From DATKNA01 sp963755755 (lineage in GTDB: Bacteria; Actinomycetota; Actinomycetes; Actinomycetales; Kineosporiaceae): a stretch of 64,000 nucleotides of DNA. The DNA lies in the NCBI GenBank assembly GCA_963755755.1, contig CAVWLJ010000018.1, forward strand, positions 131,891 to 195,890, in the 5' to 3' direction. Both the position numbers and the translations under genes were made by a program. Below, piece by piece: positions 19,071-27,259 of this stretch. The notes under the pieces were generated by a model that saw nothing but the letters and a program-made list of their open reading frames with translations, was not told where the DNA came from and did not search any database. How positions within the stretch are numbered: the first letter of the stretch is position 1; the number at the start of each line of letters is the position of its first letter.

Positions 19071-19871
19071 TCAGACGGAGTGCGCGCGCAGCTCCACGAC
19101 GCGCCCCGCGGAGCGCAGCGAGACCGACGCCCCGCTGGGCCCGCGGGTCCGCACGGTCACCGACGTCCGGTCGGCGCGGAACAGGTCATGGGAGAACTCG
19201 ACCGGGCGGCCGTCGGCGTCCAGGGCGGTCCGGGTGATCTCCAGCAGGGCCGCGCCGACCCGGACGCCGAGGATCTGGGCCTCGTCCGGCGTGGCCTCGC
19301 GGACCTCGATCCGCTCCTCGGCCTCCGCCGGGATCGTGCCGTACCGCTCCTCGAGCAGCTCGTAGATCGACCCGCCGAGGGACTGCTCGAGCAGGTCCGG
19401 GAACCGGTCGGCGGGGAAGCGGGCGTGCTCGAGGGAGATCGGAGACCCGTCGGCCAGCCGGATCCGGACGACGTCGTGCACGAGCCCGCCGGGTGCCAGC
19501 GCGAGCGCGCGGGCGGTGACGGCGTCCGCCACGACCACGCTCGCGGACAGCACCCGGGAGCCGGCGAGGAATCCCTGGTCGCGCAGCAGGGCCGGGACGC
19601 CGACGATGCGGGACAGGTCCCGGTCGACCTTGGTCGCCGTGACGAATGTGCCGCCGCCGCGGCCCGGCACGCGCCGGATCTGCCCGTCGCGCTCGAGGGC
19701 CGCGAGGGCACGGCGCAGCGTCGACCGGCTGACCCCGAGCTCGACGGCGAGGTCGCGCTCCGCGCCGAGCCGCTGGCCGGCCCGCAGGGAGCCCGCGGCG
19801 ATGAGCTCCTCGAGCCGGCGCCGGGTCTCGTCGGCCGCCGTGCTCAGGGGCGGATTCCCGTCGTCGTTCAC
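19071..19871 (-). CDS. GntR/HutC-family regulator of the microcompartment operon
   Basis: 266 residues. The winged helix has RRRLEELIAAGSLRAGQRLG, ERDLAVELGVSRSTLRRALA and IRRVPGRGGGTFV. The C-terminal UTRA ligand domain starts about residue 85 with FLAGSRVLSASVV and ends VTVRTRGPSGASVSLRSAG. HutC-type regulators respond to small catabolic ligands. It is the last gene of the leftward BMC operon, its GTG overlapping the SDR stop. RMM loci of mycobacteria also carry a GntR gene, so it probably senses the substrate amine or a product. Confidence 0.92.
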   Translation of the reverse strand: MNDDGNPPLSTAADETRRRLEELIAAGSLRAGQRLGAERDLAVELGVSRSTLRRALAALERDGQIRRVPGRGGGTFVTATKVDRDLSRIVGVPALLRDQGFLAGSRVLSASVVVADAVTARALALAPGGLVHDVVRIRLADGSPISLEHARFPADRFPDLLEQSLGGSIYELLEERYGTIPAEAEERIEVREATPDEAQILGVRVGAALLEITRTALDADGRPVEFSHDLFRADRTSVTVRTRGPSGASVSLRSAGRVVELRAHSV

Positions 19872-20647
19872 GCGCTCTGCAGCGCCTCGAGTGACTCCGG
19901 CAGGATCTGCCCGCCGTCGACGACGAGCGCCTGCCCGGTGACGTAGGAGGCCTGGTCGGACGCGAAGAACAGCGCGGCGTACCCGATCTCGTCCACCTCG
20001 CCGAGCCGCTTCAGCGGGATCGAGGCCTCCATGGTGGCGCGGTAGTCGTCGCCGAGCTCGGCCAGCCCCTCGGTGGCGACGTTGCCGGGCAGCACCGCGT
20101 TGACGGTGATCCGGTGAGGGGCGAGCTCGATCGCCGCCGTGCGCATGAACCCGAGCTGTGCCGCCTTGCTCGCGCCGTAGTGCGACCACCCCGGGAAGCC
20201 GGTGACCGGACCGGTGATGGACGAGGTGAGGATCACGCGCCCCCGGCCGCTCGCCGCGAGATACGGCAGACAGGCCTGGACGGCGAGCACCGTCCCCTTG
20301 ACGTTCGTGCCGAGCACCTCGTCGAGGTCCGCCTCGGTCATCTCGGCGATCTTGCGGTCGGGGAAGATGCCGGCGTTCGCGCACAGGACGTCGATGCCGC
20401 CGAAGCGGTCGGCGGCCGTGACGGCGGCGTCCTGGCAGCCCTGCCCGGTCGCCACGTCCGCGAGGACGTACTCGACCCGGCCGCCGCCGAGGGCGCCGAG
20501 CTCCTGCGCCGCGGCCTTGGCGGCGTCCTCGCCGCGGCCGACGACGACGACGTTCGCGCCCGCGCGGGCGAAGACGCGGGAGATCCCCTTGCCGATTCCC
20601 TTGGTGCCCCCGGTGACGAGGACGGACCGGCCGGTGACGTCGAACAT
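19868..20647 (-). CDS. SDR-family amino-alcohol dehydrogenase (RMM type)
   Basis: 259 residues. TGGTKGIGKGISRVF is the NAD(P)-binding motif, CANAGIF the NAG motif, and SSITG with HYGASKAAQ gives the Ser-Tyr-Lys triad. C-terminal YVTGQALVVDGGQI is the classical end. The RMM locus of Mycolicibacterium smegmatis encodes an SDR characterised as an S-(+)-1-amino-2-propanol dehydrogenase, and this gene occupies the same place beside the APH kinase. That specificity is inferred from context. Starts 20 bases after the kinase. Confidence 0.85.
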   Translation of the reverse strand: MFDVTGRSVLVTGGTKGIGKGISRVFARAGANVVVVGRGEDAAKAAAQELGALGGGRVEYVLADVATGQGCQDAAVTAADRFGGIDVLCANAGIFPDRKIAEMTEADLDEVLGTNVKGTVLAVQACLPYLAASGRGRVILTSSITGPVTGFPGWSHYGASKAAQLGFMRTAAIELAPHRITVNAVLPGNVATEGLAELGDDYRATMEASIPLKRLGEVDEIGYAALFFASDQASYVTGQALVVDGGQILPESLEALQSA

Positions 20648-20667
20648 GAGGGCTCCTTCGGGTCGGT

Positions 20668-21765
20668 TCAGGCGAGGCGGGCGAGGTACTGCTCGGCGAG
20701 GTCGCAGGTGCCGCGGGTGAAGTCGGCACCCATCGACCGCGCGAGCTCGGTGTCCGAGTGCGACCCGATCCAGGCCACCAGCAGCAGCCGCCGGAGCAGG
20801 ACGAACGTCGGGAGCTCGGCGACCTCCTCGGGCGAGAGCTCGCCGACCTCGCGGTACCCCTCGACCCAGGCGTCGATCAGCTCCGGGACGCGCGGGTCGT
20901 CCTCGATGAACGACAGCGACGAGCCGAGGTCGTAGAGGTACCAGCCGAAGCCGCAGTCGTCGAAGTCGATGACGGTGACGTCGCGAGCCGGCGCGGAGGG
21001 GCCGTCGCGCCCGGTCTCCGTGGCCGCCCGGCCGTCGAGGTCGACGATGAGGTTCGCCAGGCGCATGTCGGCGTGGACGAGCCCGAACCGGTCCGGGCCC
21101 GAACCGAACGCGGCGAGCCGGCGGCGCAGGGCCTCGTCGAGCCGGGCGAGGACGGCGTGCTCGGCGGGGCCGACAGCCATGCCGTCCTGCCAGCGTCCCC
21201 AGTGCCCCCGGGCGCCGATCGAGGTGTCGTAGTCCCAGGTGAAGCGGGTGAACCAGGCGGGCCGCTGCCAGCGCCGGGCGTGCGCGTGCAGGCGCGCGGT
21301 GACGGCCCCCAGCGCCCGGAAGTCGTCGACGAGCCGCAGCCCGGCGGGCTCCTGCCCGGGTACCCAGGCGAAGCGGACGACGTGCCGCTGCTCGCCGCCT
21401 CGTTCGAGGTCCCGGCCGACGCAGACGAGGTCGCCCTCGCGGGTGGGCAGCACCTCGGGCGTCGAGACCACGTGCTCGGCGCGCAGCGCGGCGATCCAGG
21501 CGAGCTCGCTCTCGATGGCGCGCCGCGAGTGGTACCCGGGCCGGTGCACGCGCAGCACGCAGCGCTCCCCGGTCGCGGGGTCGTCGACCGCGTAGGTGGC
21601 GTTCTCGGAGACGTTGAGCAGGGTCAGCGTGGCGTCGGGACCGATCCCGTGGGAGCGCAGGGCGTCGCGGGCGATGGCTTCGAGGACGTCGTGCCGCGCG
21701 GGGTCGCCGTCCGGCGGACGCTGTCCGGGCACGACGTCGTCGGTCGGCGTCGGGGCCTCGCTCAT
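20668..21765 (-). CDS. APH-fold small-molecule kinase, probable amino-alcohol kinase
   Basis: 365 residues of the aminoglycoside-phosphotransferase/choline-kinase fold. RCVLRVHRPGYHSRRAIESE holds the ATP lysine-equivalent region, FGLVHADMRLANLIVDL is the Brenner motif with catalytic Asp, and VTVIDFDDCGFGWYLYDLG binds metal. In RMM loci this family is proposed to phosphorylate 1-amino-2-propanol, feeding the class III PLP lyase encoded upstream. A resistance role is unlikely given the position inside the shell operon. Gap of 38 bases to the BMC-T gene. Confidence 0.85.
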   Translation of the reverse strand: MSEAPTPTDDVVPGQRPPDGDPARHDVLEAIARDALRSHGIGPDATLTLLNVSENATYAVDDPATGERCVLRVHRPGYHSRRAIESELAWIAALRAEHVVSTPEVLPTREGDLVCVGRDLERGGEQRHVVRFAWVPGQEPAGLRLVDDFRALGAVTARLHAHARRWQRPAWFTRFTWDYDTSIGARGHWGRWQDGMAVGPAEHAVLARLDEALRRRLAAFGSGPDRFGLVHADMRLANLIVDLDGRAATETGRDGPSAPARDVTVIDFDDCGFGWYLYDLGSSLSFIEDDPRVPELIDAWVEGYREVGELSPEEVAELPTFVLLRRLLLVAWIGSHSDTELARSMGADFTRGTCDLAEQYLARLA

Positions 21766-21803
21766 GTCGCACCTCCGTGGGTCAGTGCTGTGTCAGCGAT
21801 GTG

Positions 21804-22454
21804 TCAGTGGTCGCGGCCTTCCACCGCGGCGAGCACCTCGTCGATGGCGGTGGCGGCCGCCCGCACGTCGTCCGGCGTCCCGCCCAGGTAGAGCCGCCCG
21901 GCCGCGCCGATCATGGAGACGTCGACGAGCGTGGCGCCCGGCGCCGCCCGCTCCGCCTCGTTCGCGGCGATGGCCGCGAACAGCGCCGGCGTCACCTCGT
22001 GCACGAGCAGCGACTGGCCCGGGAGCAGCATGGACGCCTCGCGGGTGCGGTTGACGATGACGGCGTGCGCGTCGCCGATGTCGTCGATGACGTCGGAGTA
22101 GAGCACGTGCGGCCGGAGCCGGTCACCCTCATGGGCGCCGAGCCCCGCGAGGATCGCGCGCCCGGCCTCCTCGACGTCGTCGAGGTGGTCGCCGTGCACC
22201 TCGAGCACGCCGAACTGGCGCTCGACGAAGAGGATGCCCGGCTCCACCGACGGCACGGCGCGCAGCGCGAGGTCCGCGATGCGGTGGATGGCCAGCCCGG
22301 GCGCGACCTCGACGACCAGCGCGTGCTGCCCCTCGTACGGCGGGTAGCCGCGGGCCCGGGTCGGCGTGGCGAGCCACGCCGCGAACTGGCGCTGCAGGTT
22401 CGGCAGCAGCAGGTGGACCCGCAGTTCGGCCGGTGTGGGTCGGGAGGGGCTCAC
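21804..22454 (-). CDS. BMC-T (tandem, trimeric) shell protein, copy 1
   Basis: 216 residues containing two BMC folds. The first covers about 40-115 (HALVVEVAPGLAIHRIADL, GILFVERQFGVLEVHG), the second 130-210 (LVHEVTPALFAAIAANEAE, DVSMIGAAGRLYLGGTPDDV). Such tandem proteins form pseudo-hexameric trimers in the shell facets. Its GTG overlaps the BMC-H stop (GTGA). It is a paralogue of the other BMC-T at 23450, sharing the VERQFGxLEVHG and MIGAxGRxYLxG blocks, the pair expected of an RMM shell. Confidence 0.93.
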   Translation of the reverse strand: MSPSRPTPAELRVHLLLPNLQRQFAAWLATPTRARGYPPYEGQHALVVEVAPGLAIHRIADLALRAVPSVEPGILFVERQFGVLEVHGDHLDDVEEAGRAILAGLGAHEGDRLRPHVLYSDVIDDIGDAHAVIVNRTREASMLLPGQSLLVHEVTPALFAAIAANEAERAAPGATLVDVSMIGAAGRLYLGGTPDDVRAAATAIDEVLAAVEGRDH

Positions 22455-22738
22455 GCACCCTCGCCGGCGACGGGGAAGTGACGCCCGAGCTCGGCGTGCG
22501 GGCGGGGATGACGTGCACGGAGACGAGCTCGCCGACCTGGCCGGCGGTCTCGGCGCCCGCTTCGGTGGCGGCCTTGACGGCGCCGACGTCGCCGATGACG
22601 GTGACGGCGACGAGGCCGTCGCCGACCTGCTCGCGGGAGACGATGGTGACGTTGGCGGCCTTGACCATGGCGTCGGCCGCGGCCAGCGCCGCGACGTACC
22701 CCTTGGTCTCGATGAGGCCGATGGCGTTGTTGAGGCAC
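22451..22738 (-). CDS. BMC-H hexameric shell protein
   Basis: About 95 residues, one Pfam BMC domain: LNNAIGLIETKGYVAALAAA, DAMVKAANVTIVSREQVGDG, VAVTVIGDVGAVKAATEAGA, VGELVSVHVIP and a C-terminal PHAELGRHFP. It is the main tile of the shell. GTG at 22738 with AAGGAG five bases upstream fits, but one inserted base right after it and one lost C near 22500 break the frame. With these corrected the protein begins MLNNAIGLIETKG. The best recognised protein of the locus. Confidence 0.95.
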   Translation of the reverse strand: MPQQRHRPHRDQGVRRGAGRGRRHGQGRQRHHRLPRAGRRRPRRRHRHRRRRRRQGRHRSGRRDRRPGRRARLRARHPRPHAELGRHFPVAGEGA

Positions 22739-22740
22739 GG

Positions 22741-23002
22741 TCACTCCTTCTGTTCGTGGGGGGTGAGTCTCGTCGACGGAGCCGATGACGAGGGCGTCGA
22801 GCGGCGGGTGCGGGGTGGGGAACCAGGCGGCGGCCACGGAGCCGGTGGCGACGAGCACCTGCTCGCCGATGCCCGTGCCGAGGACGTCGAAGGCGACGAG
22901 CCGGCCGCCGTTCTCCACCTCGACCTCGAGGAAGGCGCCGGCGGGGATGTCGTCCAGACGACGGGTCGCCCAGACGTTGCCGACCACGCGTGCTCGCAGC
23001 AT
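22741..23002 (-). CDS. BMC-P pentameric vertex protein (EutN/CcmL family)
   Basis: About 85 residues: MLRARVVGNVWATRRLDDI, GGRLVAFDVLGTGIGEQVLV, ATGSVAAAWFPTPHPPLDAL and VIGSVDE. These match the EutN/CcmL OB-fold pentamers that close the corners of microcompartments. Its ATG overlaps the stop of the preceding gene (TGATG). The visible frame runs on past the expected stop; a TGA in a shifted frame next to the BMC-H Shine-Dalgarno is the probable true end, so that end is approximate. Confidence 0.92.
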
Positions 23003-23453
23003 CAGGCCTGCCCCTTCCTCTCACGGACGATCTCGACGCCGGCGGAGCGTGCCCGGTCACGTGCCATCGGCGTCAGCACGGCGGCCGGGCCGAGCACCAG
23101 GCGGGCGCCGGCGGCTCCGCGGCGCGCACGTGCCGCTCGGTGACGGGGCCTCGCTCGAACCGCTGCTCGGCGGGAGCGGGTGCCGCGGACGGAGCCGCCG
23201 GCGGGCCGGCGCTCGCGGGGGCGCTCCGCAGCCGGAACCGCAACCGGCCGTCCCGCAGGCGCGGGCCGTCGTCGGGGTCGTCGGCGACGCGGACGATCTC
23301 GGCGACGAACCGGGTCAGGTCGGCGTCGTCGCGCAGGTCCACCCAGCGCGTGTCGGCGCCGTCGACGGCGAGATCGGCGGCGAGATCGGGCAGCGCGTCG
23401 CGCAGCGTCTCGCGGACGAGGGCGCGCAGCGCGTCGCGGTCGAGGGAGCTCAT
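23002..23453 (-). CDS. Small BMC-associated protein with putative targeting helix
   Basis: About 150 residues. The N-terminus LDRDALRALVRETLRDAL is a strongly amphipathic helix of the encapsulation-peptide type. A variable Ala/Pro linker follows. The end has VTERHVRAAE and, after one frame change near 23110, GPAAVLTPMARDRARSAGVEI. This TPxARDxAxxxGxxI ending recurs in several BMC core proteins (EutQ/PduM-like). I cannot assign a reaction; a linker or scaffold between shell and core enzymes is plausible. Sits between BMC-T and BMC-P with overlapping ends. Confidence 0.65.
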
Positions 23454-24058
23454 CGGAGCACCCGGAGGCCAGGGCGCGCTCGGCGGCGTCGGCGGCCTGC
23501 CGGACGTCGGCCTCGAGCGCCGGAGAGGTAGACCCGGCCCGTCGCGCCGATCATCCGGTAGTCGACGACCTTGACGTCCGCGGCCTTCTCGGCCTCGTTG
23601 GCGGCGAGGATCGCGTACGAGGCCGGCTGCATCTCCAGCACGAAGAGGCTCTCGCCGGGCAGCGCCATCGAGCCGAGCCGGTTCCGGTTGACGAGGAACG
23701 CGTGCTGCGGGTCGAGCATCGTCACGACCCGGGAGGCGAGGATCTGAGGCCGGGCGGCGTCGGCGGCCGTCGCGTCCAGGGCGTCGAGAACGGCGGCGCC
23801 GGCGGCGCGCACCTCGTCGGTCGACCCGTGCACCTCGAGATAGCCGAACTGCCGCTCCACGACGAGGATCCCGGCCTGCACCCGGGCGTACTTCAGCGCG
23901 ACGTCGGTGAGTGGCTCGATGTCCAGACCCGGAGCGATCTCGATGATCTGGGCGGCCATGTCCCGGCGGGGCAGCCGGCCCTTGATCCACGTGCCGAGGT
24001 AGCACATCGTCTGCGGCTGCAGCCGGTCGATGAAGATGAACGAGCGCAGGTCGGCCAC
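23450..24058 (-). CDS. BMC-T (tandem, trimeric) shell protein, copy 2
   Basis: 202 residues. Domain 1 has IIEIAPGLDIEPLTDVALKY and GILVVERQFGYLEVHGSTDE; domain 2 has LFVLEMQPASYAILAANEAE and DYRMIGATGRVYLSG. After that the frame slips: the next frame reads LEADVRQAADAAERALASG, the expected last helix. The N-terminal MADLRSFIFIDRLQPQTMCY is typical of RMM BMC-T proteins. GTG start four bases from the aldehyde dehydrogenase stop. Confidence 0.93.
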   Translation of the reverse strand: MADLRSFIFIDRLQPQTMCYLGTWIKGRLPRRDMAAQIIEIAPGLDIEPLTDVALKYARVQAGILVVERQFGYLEVHGSTDEVRAAGAAVLDALDATAADAARPQILASRVVTMLDPQHAFLVNRNRLGSMALPGESLFVLEMQPASYAILAANEAEKAADVKVVDYRMIGATGRVYLSGARGRRPAGRRRRRARPGLRVLR

Positions 24059-24061
24059 GCC

Positions 24062-25668
24062 TCAGCCCCTCACGATCGCGCGGAGTTCCTCGACGACGAG
24101 CCGCCGGATCTCCTCCCGCAGCTCGGCCGCGGCCTCCGACGCCGGCTCACCCCGGTGCCAGCCCTCGGTCCGGTCGAGGAATCCGGAACCGTCGGCCGCG
24201 GGGTCGTTCGAGGCCCGCGGATAGGGCGGCACGGGGCCCGCCGGCGGCTGCCACGACGCCGGACACGTCGAGCGCGGGCAGGGCGACCGAGGCGTCGGCG
24301 TTCCAGGCGAGCGCGCACTGGTTGCACCAGGTGCGAGGGCTGCAGGTTCTCGCCCATCGACGAGCGGCCGACGTACCCGGTGCCGATCGTCATGGACGGC
24401 GCGAGGTTCGTCTCCAGGCCCGCGCCGCCGAGGCTGGCCCCGGCGTTCACGCTGACGCGCAGCACGCGGACCGCGGCGCCGAAGTCGAGGATCGTCCGGG
24501 GGTCGGTCGAGTGGATCGCCGCGGAGTGCCCGGCGCCCCCGATGCGCAGCAGCGCGCGGGCCGCCTCGATGCCGCGGGCCGCCGTGGGCACGCGACAGCA
24601 CGCCGAGGACCGGGCAGAGCTTCTCGTGCGCGAGCGGCTCCTCCGGGACGGGCAGGTCGAACGGCGCGAGGAGCACGCGGGTGCGGCCCGGCACCCGGAC
24701 GCCGGCCCGCGCCGCGATCGCGGCGGCGTCCTTGCCCACCAGCGAGGTGTCGAAGCGGCCGCCCGGGAAGAGCGTCTCGCGGACCCGGTCGCGCTCGTCG
24801 TCGCCCAGCAGGTAGGCGCCCTCCCGGGCCAGCTGCGCGCAGCAGCCCGTCGGCGACCGCCTCCTCGACGACGAGGACCGCTCTCGTTCGTGCACAGGAC
24901 CGAGTTGTCGAACGCTCTTGCTGTCCGCGATCCGCCGGGCGGCGGCGCGCAGGTCGGCGGTCCGGTCGACGAGCACCGGCACGTTGCCGGGCCCGACGCC
25001 GATGGCCGGGGTCCCGGAGCGGTAGGCGGCGCGGACGACGGCGGTGCCGCCGGTGGCGACGATCGACGTCCGTGCGCTCGTCGGACATGAGGGCGGTGAG
25101 CAGCGGGATCGACGGCTCGCTCGACCACACTGCACGCAGCCGTCCGGGGCGCCCGCCGCGCGCGCCGCCTCGTACATCGCCCGGGCCGCGTCCGCGCAGA
25201 CCTCCTTGGCGCGTACGGGTGCGGGCACACGACGACGGCGTTCCGGGTCATCAGGCAGAGCAGGACCTTGAAGAACACGGTGGCGACCGGGTTCGTGGAC
25301 GGGGTGAGCGCGAGGACGACCCCGGCCGGCCGGGGGATCTCGACGATCTTCCGCTCGCCGGTCGACGCGGGCCGACACGTGGTCCTGGCCGGCGTAGTGG
25401 TCGCCGGATGCCCGGTCGAGCAGGCGACGTTCTTGATCACCTTGTGCTCGACGACGCCGAAGCCGGTCTCGGCCACCGCCCGCTCCGCGAACTCGCGCGG
25501 CGCGGGCGGCCCCGGCCTCGGCGGCGGCGTCGACGATCCGGCGGACGGTGGCGCGCGTCGTAGCCGGCGAAGGCGCGGGCGGCCCAGGCGGCCCGCTGCA
25601 GCATCGCCCGCCCGCGGGGGACGCCGGCGGGCTCGACGAGCGTCTCGGTGTCGAGCGGGCGAGCTCAC
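24062..25668 (-). CDS. CoA-acylating aldehyde dehydrogenase (BMC core enzyme)
   Basis: Converts an aldehyde, here probably propionaldehyde, to acyl-CoA, the signature reaction of metabolosomes. About 530 residues over several frames. Visible are VEHKVIKNVACSTG, GVVLALTPSTNPVATVFFKV, IVATGGTAVVRAAYRSG, VGPGNVPVLVDRTADL and FDNSVLCTNES, which holds the catalytic Cys. HEKLCPVLGV and AGASLGGAGLETNLAPSMTI follow. This is PduP/EutE/AdhE-type. The C-terminus LREEIRRLVVEELRAIV is an amphipathic helix suited to encapsulation. At least seven single-base shifts. GTG overlaps the lyase stop. Confidence 0.9.
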
Positions 25669-26993
25669 CGGACGGCCCTCCGGGCGGCGGCGCCGCGACG
25701 TCGCGCGGCGGCCGCGCCGATCGCCACCTCGGTGCGATCGAGCAGCTCCTCGACGAGTTCGGGCTCGAGCAGGAGGCCGGGCTTGAACTGCAGGACGCGC
25801 GGGTCGAGGGTCGAGAAGATCGCCCAGACGCCGTGCTCGTAGAGGTGCCGGATGACGAGCTTCGCGCCCTGCGGGTGGGCGAACTCGAGCCCGAGCACGA
25901 GGCCGTTCTGCCGGATGCCGACGAACCAGTCGGGGTACGTCGGCCTGGATCTCGCGCAGCCCGCGCCGACGCAGCGTCGGCGATGTAGTGGACCATCGAG
26001 CGGGTCTCCGGCCGGCTGCAGATCTCGAGGGCCTTGAGCGCCGCGACGCAGCCGAGCTCGGCGCCGCCGAACGTGGAGATGTGGCCGAAGCCGTCCTCGG
26101 TGAGCCAGCCCGCGGCGCCGCTCGCTGACCAGGACGGCGCGCGATCGGGTACAGGCCGCCGGACGAGGCCCTTGCCGGTGACGAGGATGTCCGGCTCGAT
26201 GCCGTGCTTCGTGATCCCCCAGAGCTCGCCGGTGCGCATCAGCCCGGTCTGCACCTCGTCGGCGATGTAGAGCGTGCCGTACCGCTCGCAGAGCTGCTTG
26301 ACGGTCTCGAGGTAGCCGGGGTCGGGCAGCGGGAAGCCGTAGGTCGCGGGGATCGTCTCCATGATCACGGCGGCGACGTCGCGGCCGCGCAGCGCGTCCT
26401 CCATCGCGTCGAGGTCGTTGAACGGGACCTGGGGGAACTCGTCCGGCCGGTCGGAGAGGAAGAGCTTGGAGAAGCGCTCGTCGCCGGTGGCCACGGCCAG
26501 CCCGGTGTGCCCGTGGTAGGCCTTGACGATCGAGACGATCTTGCGGCGCTCGGTGGCGTGCCGGGCCGTCTTGATGGCGATGTCGATCGCCTCGCCGCCG
26601 CCGGCAGCCGTAGACGACCTTGGTCAGCCCGGGGGTGCGGTCGCGACGAGGGCCTCGGCGAGCGCGGTCCGGCGCCAGCGAGGGGAAGTGGTGGTTGCCG
26701 ATGTCGAAGTGGGCGCATCGCCGGCGCTCGACGCGCGGCGACGACCTCGGGGTTGCGGTGGCCCAGGTTGTAGGTGCCGCCGTTGAGGTGGACGTCGATC
26801 AGCCGCTTGCCCGACATGTCGTAGAGGAAGTAGCCCTCGCGGCGGTCGATGACCAGAGGGATGCCCGCGTCGATCCAGAACTGGGTCTTGCCCGGGTTCC
26901 AGTACTCCTAGGCTCTTGGCGAGCGCGTCCTCCTTGCTGGAGAACCCGAAGCTGGGCCGCCGCCGCGGAGACCGCGCTCCTGTCGTCCGCCAT
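25665..26993 (-). CDS. Class III PLP enzyme, probable amino-alcohol-phosphate phospho-lyase
   Basis: About 440 residues. KRLIDVHLNGGTYNLGHRNP, KIVSIVKAYHGHTGLAVATG, YIADEVQTGLMRTGELWGI (Asp-Glu-Val-Gln of fold type I) and DILVTGKGL, whose Lys binds PLP, are clear. Class III members next to an APH kinase include ethanolamine-phosphate phospho-lyase, which also acts on 1-aminopropan-2-ol phosphate to give propanal. Hence the proposed role; plain transamination remains possible. A GGAGGT site lies 5 bases before the ATG. Several frame changes. First gene of the leftward operon. Confidence 0.85.
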
Positions 26994-27259
26994 GCCCACC
27001 TCCGCCGGTCACCGCCTGCAGGGATCGAGCCGTGCGATACCAATTCCGCATACCAAAACAAGATTTGCGGTTTCCGTATCGGAACTCTCACGCTGTCGGT
27101 GTGCGGTGACGTCCGGTTACGGTCATGTGAATCATGCGTAAGGGCGGACCGCAGGGTCTTGAAACGGTTCCGCCTTCTGATGCCATCGTGCAGCCCACGT
27201 GTGGTGCAGGTCACCCCGGCTCCCGCGGCGCGCTCCGCGGTCCGACGAAGGGATCGTCC
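26994..27259. promoter_or_regulatory. Divergent control region between the two microcompartment operons
   Basis: The only AT-richer stretch of the locus. Read on the minus strand it has two direct TTGGTAT repeats 13 bases apart (27040-27058). On the plus strand TTCCG-TAT-CGGAA forms an inverted repeat at 27072-27084, and TTCCGCAT at 27044 repeats its half site. These are good candidate operators for the GntR/HutC protein. No confident -10/-35 pair can be read. Confidence 0.5.

Noticed and set aside
20668..21765. APH-fold gene as an antibiotic resistance determinant
   Set aside because: It lies inside the shell operon between BMC-T and SDR, the place of the amino-alcohol kinase in RMM loci.
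19868..27000. Frameshifted microcompartment genes as pseudogenes of a decayed operon
   Set aside because: The same kind of shifts hit essential genes across the window, while all active-site and shell motifs are intact in the BMC genes.
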